Assembly: GCF_963668165.1 (NCBI RefSeq)
Contig: NZ_OY764209.1
Coordinates: 992,001-1,056,000 of the forward strand
Length of the DNA: 64,000 nt
Reading direction: 5' to 3'
DNA from: Marispirochaeta sp.
GTDB lineage: Bacteria > Spirochaetota > Spirochaetia > JC444 > Marispirochaetaceae
Part shown: positions 8,233 through 16,000 of the stretch, in pieces
How positions within the stretch are numbered: position 1 is the first letter of the stretch
Layout of the letters: the number at the start of each line of letters is the position of its first letter
Made by a program: the position numbers and the translations under genes
The notes under the pieces: model-generated
Told to the model about the DNA's origin: nothing
The model's input: the letters and a program-made list of their open reading frames with translations, nothing else
Databases searched by the model: none

Positions 8233-9201
8233 TTAGAGTGCTTTTCTGTGTCTGAACCGTTCGATAAGTACCGCCACGATAATAACCACACCACGGACAA
8301 CCAGCTGCCAGAAAAACGAAACGTTCATCAGGGTAAGCCCGTTGTTCAGTACCGCGATTATCAGTGCTCCGACCAGTGTCCCCACAACGCTTCCGCTGCC
8401 CCCGAGAATACTTGTACCGCCGAGAATTACCGATGCAATGGCGTCAAGTTCGTAGCCGTTTCCAAGCAGCCCCGAGGCGCTGTACAGCCGGCTCGCGGTC
8501 ATAACGCCGCCCAGACCGGAAAGCAGTCCGCTCATGGCATACACAAATACAATTACGAAACTTACATTTATTCCCGTCAGCCTCGCCGCGGTAGGGTTGC
8601 CTCCGACCGCATAGATGTGCACGCCCAGAACAGTTTTCCGGAGGATAAACCACATAATGGCGATTACAGCCAGAGCGATAATTGCCAGCCAGGGAAAGGG
8701 GCCTAAGTAGGAATTTCCGATCCATGCGAAGTTCAGGTCGTTATTGATCAGGGTGGTTCCATCGGCAAGCAGGTAGGCAGCACCTCTCAGAGCCGTCATG
8801 CTTCCAAGCACAACGATGAAAAACGGCAGTTTTACATAGGCAATAAGAACTCCATTCAGGACACCCATCAATAATCCCGCAAGCAGGGGAATTACAATGG
8901 TGTACGGCTGAAGCGCGGGATTTAAAGACACCATCAGACTGATTACCGCGGTGGTTGCAAGAATTGAACCTACCGACAGATCAATCCGCGCTGTCAGAAT
9001 TACCAGCGTCATTCCAGCGGCCAGGACTATATTTATCGATGCCTGCCGCAGAATATTCATGAGATTATTCGGCCGCAGGAAATTCCCGTTCAGGACCGAA
9101 AACAGGATTACGATTATAAGCAGAATGGGAAGGATCCCGATACTTTCCCATATTGCCGAATTCTGCTGTCTGAGTTTTTTTGTCAGCTCTGTTATACCCA
9201 T
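8233..9201 (-). CDS. Sugar ABC transporter permease, RbsC type
   Basis: A BPD_transp_2 permease with about eight to ten membrane helices. Family marks include LTARIDLSVGSILATTAVIS near the start, GVLNGVLIAYVKLPFFIVVLG, and the coupling region ELDAIASVILGGTSILGGSG. I chose the ATG at 9201, preceded by GAGGGGG; a GTG at 9219 overlapping the ATPase stop (GTGA) is the alternative and would add six residues. It forms the membrane channel of the importer with the ATPase encoded just upstream. Confidence 0.9.
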   Translation of the reverse strand: MGITELTKKLRQQNSAIWESIGILPILLIIVILFSVLNGNFLRPNNLMNILRQASINIVLAAGMTLVILTARIDLSVGSILATTAVISLMVSLNPALQPYTIVIPLLAGLLMGVLNGVLIAYVKLPFFIVVLGSMTALRGAAYLLADGTTLINNDLNFAWIGNSYLGPFPWLAIIALAVIAIMWFILRKTVLGVHIYAVGGNPTAARLTGINVSFVIVFVYAMSGLLSGLGGVMTASRLYSASGLLGNGYELDAIASVILGGTSILGGSGSVVGTLVGALIIAVLNNGLTLMNVSFFWQLVVRGVVIIVAVLIERFRHRKAL

Positions 9202-9215
9202 CTTAAGTTTCCCCC

Positions 9216-10754
9216 TCACCCTTCAATCGGAAAAGTATAATTCGGCTTCCGGATACCGGTTGCAAAAGCCATAATTGTTTCCGGACTTATCTGCTCCGGC
9301 CCACCCAGCTCGGTGGTAATCGTTCCTTCACGCATTACAAGCACCCGCTGGGCCAGACCCACAACTTCGGGAAGCTCACTGGAAATAAATATTACGGCCA
9401 CACCCTGACGGGCGATTTCTCCGATCAGCTTGTAGATCTCGCTCTTTGCTCCAACATCCACACCGCGTGTCGGCTCATCCAGGATAAGCACCTGCGGCTT
9501 TATCTGCAGCCATCGTGCCAGAAGGAGCTTCTGCTGGTTTCCGCCGGAGAGCGAAAGCGCCATATTGGCCGGATTGGAAACCTTGATATTAAGCTGCTTT
9601 ATGGCCCTGGCGGTTATGCTCTTATTCTGTGAACGGTCCAGAATACCTATTCTGGCATTCTGTTCCATTACATTCATCACTATGTTTTCCTGGCTGCTCA
9701 TACCGAGAAACAGACCCTCGATTTTACGGTCCTCCGGCACATAGCCTATACCCTGCCGGATTGCATCCTTGGGTGAGGTGATGGAAAGCTGTTTCCCTTT
9801 CATCCAGACCTCACCGGTAAGCGGTTTATCCGCGCCGAAAATGAGGCGGGCCAGTTCGGTTCTTCCCGATCCGACAAGTCCGGAAATGGAAAGGATCTCC
9901 CCGGCGGCTGCCTGAAACGAAACACCCTTGACCCGTTTCCCGTCGGAAATATTTTTTACAACAAGGTAATTGTCATGTTTTTCATCCGCTGTTTCATGCT
10001 CGTAGAAATCATGGAGCGAACGTCCGACCATCATTTTTACGATGGTCTCGTTTTCCATCTCGTCCCTTACAATAGTACCGATGTACTGACCGTCCCGCAA
10101 AACCGACACCCGATCGGCAATGACGGATACTTCGGCAAGTCTGTGGCTAATATATACAATGGCCAGTCCCTGTTCACGCAGCGAACGGACCAGATCAAAG
10201 AGTTTCTCGATCTCCCGCTCGCTGAGGGCCGCCGTAGGCTCGTCCATTATCAGAATACGGCCGTTATGCACCAGTGCACGAGCAATATCGACCTGCTGCT
10301 GTTCAGCCACCTTCAGAAGTGAAGCCTTTGCATCAGGAAAAAAGGGAGCTCCAAGTTTCTTGAGCACTTCCTGTGTTTTTACCGCCATCTTACGCCTGTC
10401 GATAACTCCGAAGCGATGGGGTTCACTGCCCATGAACACATTTTCCGCTACCGTCAGATTGGTGGCGACCCCCAGTTCCTGGTTAATCAGATTAACCCCG
10501 AGAGCCATGGCCTGAAGGGGTGTTTCCGGAGCCACCACTTTACCCCCGATCTTTATCTCTCCCCCATCGGCATGGTACACACCGGCGAGAATTTTCATGA
10601 GGGTACTTTTTCCGGCTCCGTTTTCTCCCATCAGAACGTGGACTTCACCGGCGTAGATATCCAGAGATACCCCGTCCAGCGCCTGAACACCGGGAAACCG
10701 TTTACTCAGGTTCCGGACGGAAAGAATGGGTTCGGCCTGATTTTGTCCATCCAT
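9216..10754 (-). CDS. Sugar ABC transporter ATP-binding protein, RbsA type (tandem NBD)
   Basis: A 512-residue protein with two ABC domains in one chain. The N-terminal domain has Walker A GENGAGKST, a Q-loop (INQELGVA), the RbsA-type signature LLKVAEQQQVDIAR and Walker B ILIMDEPT. The C-terminal domain has a divergent P-loop region (ISGLVGSGRTELAR), signature LSGGNQQK and Walker B VLILDEPTRGVD. This is the standard RbsA/XylG/MglA layout, powering monosaccharide import at the inner membrane. It follows the binding-protein gene after a stem-loop. Confidence 0.93.
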   Translation of the reverse strand: MDGQNQAEPILSVRNLSKRFPGVQALDGVSLDIYAGEVHVLMGENGAGKSTLMKILAGVYHADGGEIKIGGKVVAPETPLQAMALGVNLINQELGVATNLTVAENVFMGSEPHRFGVIDRRKMAVKTQEVLKKLGAPFFPDAKASLLKVAEQQQVDIARALVHNGRILIMDEPTAALSEREIEKLFDLVRSLREQGLAIVYISHRLAEVSVIADRVSVLRDGQYIGTIVRDEMENETIVKMMVGRSLHDFYEHETADEKHDNYLVVKNISDGKRVKGVSFQAAAGEILSISGLVGSGRTELARLIFGADKPLTGEVWMKGKQLSITSPKDAIRQGIGYVPEDRKIEGLFLGMSSQENIVMNVMEQNARIGILDRSQNKSITARAIKQLNIKVSNPANMALSLSGGNQQKLLLARWLQIKPQVLILDEPTRGVDVGAKSEIYKLIGEIARQGVAVIFISSELPEVVGLAQRVLVMREGTITTELGGPEQISPETIMAFATGIRKPNYTFPIEG

Positions 10755-10781
10755 TGCTATCTTCTCCCGCAGAAATTAGCG

Positions 10782-10801
10782 GCTCCCCCGTTAAGGGGAG
10801 C
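10782..10801 (-). repeat. Intercistronic stem-loop between rbsB-like and rbsA-like genes
   Basis: GCTCCCC and GGGGAGC pair around a short loop in the 78-base gap after the binding-protein gene. No T run follows, so it more likely stabilises the upstream mRNA or slows polymerase than ends transcription fully. Confidence 0.55.
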
Positions 10802-10832
10802 ACGTTTACAGACTTTTTATTATACAGTGAAA

Positions 10833-11786
10833 TTATTCCGGGGTGGTCCAGCCTTCGTAAGAATCAACATTATCACGAGTAATGAGGGTGGTCGGAATAA
10901 GAATCAGCTTTTCCTCGGGAGCATTTCCCTGGATAACCTGGTAGGCAACTTCAACAGCGCGTGTGGCCATGGTGTAGGGGTCCTGTGAAGGAGTTGCAAC
11001 AAAAGTACTATCCATATCTTTCAGCGCAACCGTTGCATCGGGAGCGCCGTCAACACCGACGATAAAAAGCTCATCGCTTCTCTTGGCCTGACGAACCGCG
11101 AGGTCCGCTCCGATTCCCGTGGGGTCGTTAATGGCAAATACCGCATCGATATTATCAAATGCAGTAAGAAGGTCGGTCATTACACGAAGACCGCCTTCGC
11201 GGTTTCCACCGGCATTCTGATTCTCGGAAAGAATCTTGATTCCGGGGTACTTTGCGAATACTTCTTTCGCGCCATTTACTCGGTCAATCACCGCGGAAAC
11301 GGGAGGTCCATTGATAATGACAACATCACCCTTGCCACCAAGTTTTTTTACAATGTATTCACCAGCCTGAGTTCCGGCCTGATAGTTATTGGAAGTAACC
11401 GTGGCGTCAACACCTCCATCGGCGTTTACATCCGCAGCAACGACGATAATACCGGCTTCTTTTGCCTTCCGGACCGCAGGAGCTATACCGGCGGTATCGG
11501 CAGCGTTGAGAACGATAATATCAACACCATTTGCAATAAAGTTTTCCATCTGGCTGGTCTGAGTATTCAGATCGTAACCCGAAGACTGGATCGTAATTTT
11601 GGCATTGGGATCGATTGCTTTCGCGGCATCTTCAATACCCTTTCCCATGGTATAGAAAAAGGGATTTCCAAGATCACCGAACGTTGCGGCAACCTGCAGA
11701 GTCTTATCACCCTCTTTCTGGCCGCCGGCGAAAACAACACCGCCGAGCAGCGCGATACAAAGTAGTACCAAACCGACTTTTCTCAT
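10833..11786 (-). CDS. Sugar ABC transporter substrate-binding protein (RbsB/XylF-like)
   Basis: The start at 11786 is set by AAGGAGGAT (complement of 11791-11799); an upstream in-frame ATG at 11852 would add 22 non-signal residues. The 317-residue product has a signal peptide (MRKVGLVLLCIALLGGVVFA) cleaved before GGQKEG, then a type I periplasmic-binding fold with the paired-domain pattern NGVDIIVLNAADTAG, VTSNNYQAGTQAGEYIV and VFAINDPTGIGADLAV. It delivers a monosaccharide to the neighbouring permease. The xylulokinase and GntR/LacI regulator suggest a pentose or related sugar. Confidence 0.92.
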   Translation of the reverse strand: MRKVGLVLLCIALLGGVVFAGGQKEGDKTLQVAATFGDLGNPFFYTMGKGIEDAAKAIDPNAKITIQSSGYDLNTQTSQMENFIANGVDIIVLNAADTAGIAPAVRKAKEAGIIVVAADVNADGGVDATVTSNNYQAGTQAGEYIVKKLGGKGDVVIINGPPVSAVIDRVNGAKEVFAKYPGIKILSENQNAGGNREGGLRVMTDLLTAFDNIDAVFAINDPTGIGADLAVRQAKRSDELFIVGVDGAPDATVALKDMDSTFVATPSQDPYTMATRAVEVAYQVIQGNAPEEKLILIPTTLITRDNVDSYEGWTTPE

Positions 11787-11842
11787 ACTTATCCTCCTTG
11801 AGATAGTTAATGATTCTGCAATTTGCTTGCAGTTGTAAACAT

Positions 11843-11873
11843 ATTGTAGCAATATACCTTACACATGTGTCAA
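11843..11873 (-). promoter_or_regulatory. Promoter with palindromic operator for the sugar operon
   Basis: On the minus strand TTGACA (complement of 11868-11873) and TACAAT (complement of 11843-11848) are 19 bases apart, longer than ideal. The perfect palindrome ACACATGTGT (11861-11870) overlaps the -35 end and the spacer, a good place for repressor binding by the divergent GntR/LacI regulator. The regulator-operator link is inferred. Confidence 0.5.
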
Positions 11874-11893
11874 GCTTTATTTGACAGATTTGC

Positions 11894-11951
11894 TTCACAA
11901 ACTTTACTTTTCATTTACAATACTGTTTTCACAGTCCGACAGCTTGTGAAA
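11894..11951 (+). promoter_or_regulatory. Candidate promoter and inverted repeat before the GntR/LacI regulator
   Basis: TTCACA (11894-11899) and TACAAT (11916-11921) with a 16-base spacer could start the regulator mRNA. Just downstream TTTCACA (11927-11933) and TGTGAAA (11945-11951) form an inverted repeat with an 11-base centre, a possible autoregulatory site. Confidence 0.4.
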
Positions 11952-12015
11952 GCGGAGTCGATCGACTTGACGAAGAGACGTTGTTCAGTACTATCTAACA
12001 AGGAGCGCCTTCAGC

Positions 12016-13137
12016 ATGAGTGACGATTTTGGACAGACACAATTTAAATACCAGTACATCTATGGCGAGATAAGGAGCCTGGTTCTCGACGGAAGGTACC
12101 AGCCGGGAGACCGCCTGCCCACCGAGGTAGAACTGGCCCAGCACTTCAATGTTTCACGGCCCACAGTTACCCGGGCGCTCAACGCACTTCAGGAAGAAGG
12201 ACTTATCGCCCGCAAAACGGGATCCGGAAGCTACATAACCCATACGCACGAGAAAGCCGGAGCAGGCAGCAACAGGCTTTTCGGACTCCTCATGCCGGGC
12301 CTTGGAAAGGGAGAAATATTCGAACCGATTTGCGCGCAGATTGCGGCCACCGCCGAAAAGCATAAATGTTCGCTTCTCTGGAGTGGATCGGAAATAAGGA
12401 CTACCGAAGCAGCACGGACCCTTGTCGATGTAACCAGAAGGTATATCGATCATAAGATTGCCGGTGTATTTTTTGAACCGCTGGAGCTTTCTCCATCCTT
12501 CGATGCAATAAACCGTCAGATTATTTCCATGTTTCAGGAAGAAGGTATTCCGATAATCCTGATGGATTCCGATTACCTCCCCTTCCCGCAGCGAAGCCGC
12601 CTGGATCTGATAGGAATAGACAACTTCCGGGCCGCCTATATAGCGACCAGTCACTACCTCAAACATGGTCAGAATCGGGTTGATTTTCTTGCCCGGCCAT
12701 TTTCGGCGTACACGATCTCTATCCGGATCCACGGATACCGTGCAGCACTCATAGAGTATGGCATTACCCCCCGACCCGAATGGGTCCATTTGACAAACCC
12801 GGAAGAACATGCATACCTCTCCGCCAAATTCAAAAAGCCAGGAGATATTTTCAACATCGTCTGCGGAAATGATGAAACGGCCGCGGCTCTCATCGCCGGC
12901 TGTGAAGAAGTTGATATCCGGGTACCCGAACAGGTGCGGATAGTAGGATTCGATGATATTCACTATTCACAAATGCTCCGGGTCCCGCTGACTACCATTC
13001 ACCAGCCTGTCCAGAATTTAGGAGACCTGGCGCTGGAAACCATGCTCTGGCGCACGGAACATCCCGAAGCCCCCCCGAAAACCATATCCGCCAATGCGGA
13101 GCTTATTATCCGCGATTCCTGCGGTTTTCCCGATTGA
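12016..13137 (+). CDS. GntR/LacI hybrid transcriptional regulator (AraR-like)
   Basis: A 373-residue protein. Residues 1-80 are a GntR winged helix (GRYQPGDRLPTEVELAQHF, NVSRPTVTRALNALQEEGLI), while the rest is a LacI-type periplasmic-binding fold (GIDNFRAAYIATSHYL, then IVGFDDIHYSQMLRVPLTTI). This is the AraR arrangement, where a sugar ligand in the C-terminal domain releases the DNA-binding domain. AAGGAG lies about ten bases before the ATG. It is divergent from the rbsB-rbsA-rbsC-xylulokinase operon, and the shared 229-base gap holds palindromes, so it probably represses that operon. The ligand is unknown. Confidence 0.88.
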   Translation: MSDDFGQTQFKYQYIYGEIRSLVLDGRYQPGDRLPTEVELAQHFNVSRPTVTRALNALQEEGLIARKTGSGSYITHTHEKAGAGSNRLFGLLMPGLGKGEIFEPICAQIAATAEKHKCSLLWSGSEIRTTEAARTLVDVTRRYIDHKIAGVFFEPLELSPSFDAINRQIISMFQEEGIPIILMDSDYLPFPQRSRLDLIGIDNFRAAYIATSHYLKHGQNRVDFLARPFSAYTISIRIHGYRAALIEYGITPRPEWVHLTNPEEHAYLSAKFKKPGDIFNIVCGNDETAAALIAGCEEVDIRVPEQVRIVGFDDIHYSQMLRVPLTTIHQPVQNLGDLALETMLWRTEHPEAPPKTISANAELIIRDSCGFPD

Positions 13138-13333
13138 AAAGTTTTATCAGGTCGAAGCACATGCCGATGGTGTGATAATCCGTCGTTCCCGGAGGACTTT
13201 TCAGATTGCCCTGCCACCGGTTGTCCCGATGCAGAATCCGGTACCAGCCGCCCCGGGCATTATCCGCGAAATACTTCCATCTGTAACGCCAGATCCTCTC
13301 ATGCCATAGACAATACTCCGCTTCACCTGTTAA
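13106..13333 (-). pseudogene. AGE-family sugar epimerase, C-terminal remnant
   Basis: The minus-strand frame encodes LWHERIWRYRWKYFADNARG, then GWYRILHRDNRWQGNLKSPP and TDYHTIGMCFDLIKLF. This matches the C-terminal end of N-acylglucosamine 2-epimerase/mannose isomerase proteins (W-F-x-D...GGWY-R-x-x-D-R-D...K-S-P-x-G-x-x-D-Y-H). A full protein has about 400 residues; only about 75 remain, with no start codon, and the N-terminal part is replaced by the patatin gene. It converges on the GntR/LacI gene, overlapping it by 32 bases. It may be a broken member of the neighbouring sugar cluster. Confidence 0.55.
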
Positions 13334-14744
13334 ATGCCTTATTATAACCTTCACAGGTTTTTCGTCAAAGTTGATGGCACCTGCTGGACAAATCCGCCCT
13401 CCTGTGCGTAATAGTAGTACTATACATGAATAATAATCCAAACACCTACTGCCTGGTCCTCGGCGGCGGGGGCGGCAGAGGCGCCTACGAAATCGGTGTC
13501 TGGCGGGCTCTGCGGGAACTCGGGATCGGGTTTCATGCAGTGGCAGGAACCTCAGTCGGGGCCCTGAACGCCGTTTTTCGTAGCCCAGAACGATTACGAA
13601 GGAGCCCTGGAGTTATTCTCCTTTGCTACCATCCGCGACGTGGCCGATATTCCTGAAAGGTTCCTGAAGGACGGTAAAATCAACCGGGACCTGAACAATC
13701 TGCAACGCCTGAGCCGGTTTGTCCTGAGCCGGCGGGGCCTGGACACCACCCCCATGAAAAAGCTCATCAGTCGCTACCTGCGGGAGGAGACTATTCGGAA
13801 ATCCGGTATTGACTTTGGTCTGGTTACATTCGATTTGTCGGGATTCAGGCCACGGCACCTCTTTCTGGAAGAGATACCGGACGGTCAGTTGTCCGATTAT
13901 CTTCTTGCCAGCGCCTCCTATCCGTTGTTCCGCAGTCCCGTTATTGACCAGTCAAAACTGACTGACGGCGGAATCGCCGACAACATGCCCTACAACATGA
14001 TGCGTGAGCGGGGGTACCGCCGGATCATTACCGTCAACCTGTCGGGCATGGGCAGGATCAGGCGTCCCCAGACGGAGAACACCTCTACAATTTACCTGAA
14101 AAACTCCCAGCCCCTGGAAGGAGCCCTGGATATCAGTCCGGAGAACTCAAAGAAGGCCATGAATCTGGGATACCTGGACACACTGCGCAGCTTTGAGCAG
14201 GTTGAAGGTGTGCGCTACTTCATACAGAAAGACACCCGGCTTTTCCGCTCCCTGGCGGAAAAGCTTTTCGATCAAGAGAGTCTCTCCCTCCTGAGATCTG
14301 CTGCAAAGGGTCTTATAAAGGCGAATAACAAGGAAGACCCTGGACCTGATGCAATTATACGCAAGCTGCTGCCCCGGGAACTTGCCGGATACCGCTTCAC
14401 TATTATTCCCGCAGTGGAATGTACCGCCGTATGTCTTGGTATCCCCCGGGACCGGCTCTATTCTCTTCCTGAGCTTCTTGGCTGCATTCAGGAGAAGGCA
14501 CAGAACCTCAATGCTGTTGAACCCTTCGCCGAACAGGATAACTATCCAGGAATAATTCAGCGTTTGCGGACGGAGCTTGACTCCCTTAAGACGACAGGAC
14601 TGCTGCGGCTGCCCCCGGCCCGTTATGTAACCGCCCTGCGCACGGCTACAGGAAAAAACGACGGAAACATGGCTGTACGAATGCTTCAGCCTTTCTTTCC
14701 GGAGTTGCCGGCGGCGAATCTGATGCTTCAAATTATCCGAAACC

Positions 14745-14765
14745 GGGGGGGGGGGGGGGGGGGGG
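14745..14765 (+). repeat. Homopolymeric tract of 21 G
   Basis: Twenty-one consecutive Gs sit inside the end of the patatin frame and six bases before the -35 box of the nucleoside-uptake operon. Runs of this length are prone to slipped-strand changes. Loss or gain of one or two Gs would shift the patatin frame to an early stop and change spacing upstream of the promoter. An assembly or base-calling artefact is possible. Confidence 0.9.
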
Positions 14766-14771
14766 AATCTA

Positions 14772-14800
14772 TTGACCTGAGTGACGGGGGAACATACAAT
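14772..14800 (+). promoter_or_regulatory. Promoter of the nucleoside-uptake operon
   Basis: TTGACC (14772-14777) and TACAAT (14795-14800) with the ideal 17-base spacer, 39 bases before the lipoprotein ATG. A strong ribosome site (GAAGGAG) follows. The G21 tract lies where an UP element or upstream activator would contact DNA. Confidence 0.7.
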
Positions 14801-14838
14801 CATACTACACGGACCACATATCCTGAAGGAGAAAAGAT

Positions 14839-15924
14839 ATGAAAAAGATTTTAGTACTTCTCGTTACCATTGCCATCGTATTCAGTCTTGTTACTTCCTG
14901 TTCAAAGAAAGATGAGGGCACCGCAGAGACAAGCCAGGCGATGAAGGTCGGAATGGTAACCGACGCCGGAACCATCGACGACAAGTCCTTTAATCAGGGA
15001 ACCTGGGAAGGTATCCAGGCCGCCGCAGAGGACATGAATATCGATATAAAATACCTCAAACCAACCGGTACAACCGAGGCAGACTACCTGAAAGAAATCG
15101 GAAACCTGTATGACGCAGGCTACAAGTTCATTGTAACCCCGGGTTTCAAGTTTGAAACCGCTATCTACCAGGCCCAGTCAAAATATACGGATGCCAAATT
15201 CGTCTTACTGGATGGTGTTCCCCACCCCGGAGATTACAACACTGATGTAGGCAGCAATACAGTTTCCATCTTTTTCGCTGAACATGAGTCCGGCTTCATG
15301 GCCGGTGTTGCCACGGCATTGGAACTGAATGAGGGCGAAACAGCCTTTATCGGTGGGATGGAGATTCCTCCGGTACAGAAATTCAACTGGGGATTTCAGC
15401 AGGGCGTAACCTATGCCAATAAAAACCTTGGAACCTCGATTACCATAAATCCCGACAATGTCGTCTACCAGGGCTCCTTCGACAACGTGGCCGCCGGACA
15501 ACAGCTGGCCGCTCAGATGTTCGATAAGGGTGTGGACGCAATCTTCTGCGCCGCCGGCGGCGTGGGAGTCGGTGCCATCAACGAGGCGAAGGCACGGGCA
15601 AAATCCGGAGAAAATGTCTGGATCGTCGGTGTTGACGTAGACCAGTACGCCGAAGGCATCTACGAAGGCAAGAAGTCAATTATTCTTACCTCCGCCATGA
15701 AGCGAATTGACCAGGCAGCCTATGACATGATCAAAGCCGAACTGGAAGGGAACTTCCCGGGAGGGCAGATTCTTACCCTCGACGCAACCAACAATGGTGT
15801 CGGAATCCCCGAGGAGAACCCCAACCTTTCCGCCGGAACCCAGGCAAAAACCGAAGAAGTATTCTCTGACCTGCAGGCCGGAACAATCAGCGTCTCCGCT
15901 GAACAGGGCTCCCTGATTAAATAA
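14839..15924 (+). CDS. BMP-family nucleoside-binding lipoprotein (PnrA-like)
   Basis: A 361-residue lipoprotein: signal peptide, then the lipobox LVTSC with the acylated Cys near residue 21. The mature part is the Bmp fold with the family start KVGMVTDAGTIDDKSFNQGTW and the later segments YKFIVTPGFKFE, FFAEHESGFMAG and FCAAGGVGVGAI. In spirochaetes this family (PnrA, BmpA-D) binds purine nucleosides at the cell envelope. The ATPase, two permeases and a cytidine deaminase follow, supporting nucleoside uptake. The start overlaps the end of the patatin frame. Confidence 0.92.
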   Translation: MKKILVLLVTIAIVFSLVTSCSKKDEGTAETSQAMKVGMVTDAGTIDDKSFNQGTWEGIQAAAEDMNIDIKYLKPTGTTEADYLKEIGNLYDAGYKFIVTPGFKFETAIYQAQSKYTDAKFVLLDGVPHPGDYNTDVGSNTVSIFFAEHESGFMAGVATALELNEGETAFIGGMEIPPVQKFNWGFQQGVTYANKNLGTSITINPDNVVYQGSFDNVAAGQQLAAQMFDKGVDAIFCAAGGVGVGAINEAKARAKSGENVWIVGVDVDQYAEGIYEGKKSIILTSAMKRIDQAAYDMIKAELEGNFPGGQILTLDATNNGVGIPEENPNLSAGTQAKTEEVFSDLQAGTISVSAEQGSLIK

Positions 15925-15936
15925 ACCAAAACTTCT

Positions 15937-15971
15937 AAACGGGCGTTTCTCCTTGAGAAGCGTCCGTTTTT
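15937..15971 (+). terminator. Terminator-like hairpin after the nucleoside-binding protein gene
   Basis: AAACGGGCGTTTCTC pairs, with two G-U pairs, with GAGAAGCGTCCGTTT, followed by T5-C-T. It lies between the lipoprotein and ATPase genes, so it probably ends most transcripts and lowers transporter expression relative to the binding protein. Confidence 0.75.
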
Positions 15972-16000
15972 CTATTGTCCCGGCCAGGTCGGAGGTGTTA

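Larger units (their letters stand above)
13426..14842 (+). pseudogene. Patatin-like phospholipase, frameshifted as sequenced
   Basis: The first frame (from ATG 13426) gives [17 protein letters not shown] (oxyanion hole G-G-G-x-R/G) and the nucleophile elbow GTSVG. Homology then leaves this frame at the T5-C run 13574-13579; after dropping one base it continues as [20 protein letters not shown] and [11 protein letters not shown], then on to 14842. The catalytic Asp is in TDGGIADNMP. Patatins are serine lipid hydrolases. The extra base may be real, slipped or an error. The last 30 codons read through a 21-G tract, and the stop overlaps the next start (ATGA). An internal ATG at 13640 would give a 400-residue protein without the nucleophile serine. 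Confidence 0.7.

Noticed and set aside
11787..11852. Upstream start (11852) for the first sugar-binding protein
   Set aside because: It would place 22 charged residues before a classic signal peptide and ignore a perfect AAGGAGGAT at the proper distance from ATG 11786.
13640..14842. The second patatin frame as a complete gene from ATG 13640
   Set aside because: It would lack the glycine-rich oxyanion loop and the GTSVG nucleophile, which are encoded immediately upstream in the other frame. A frameshifted single gene is the better reading.
15953..16000. Upstream start of the nucleoside ATPase at 15953
   Set aside because: The extra codons come from the terminator-like hairpin. GGAGGTG sits just before ATG 16001, where the family begins.
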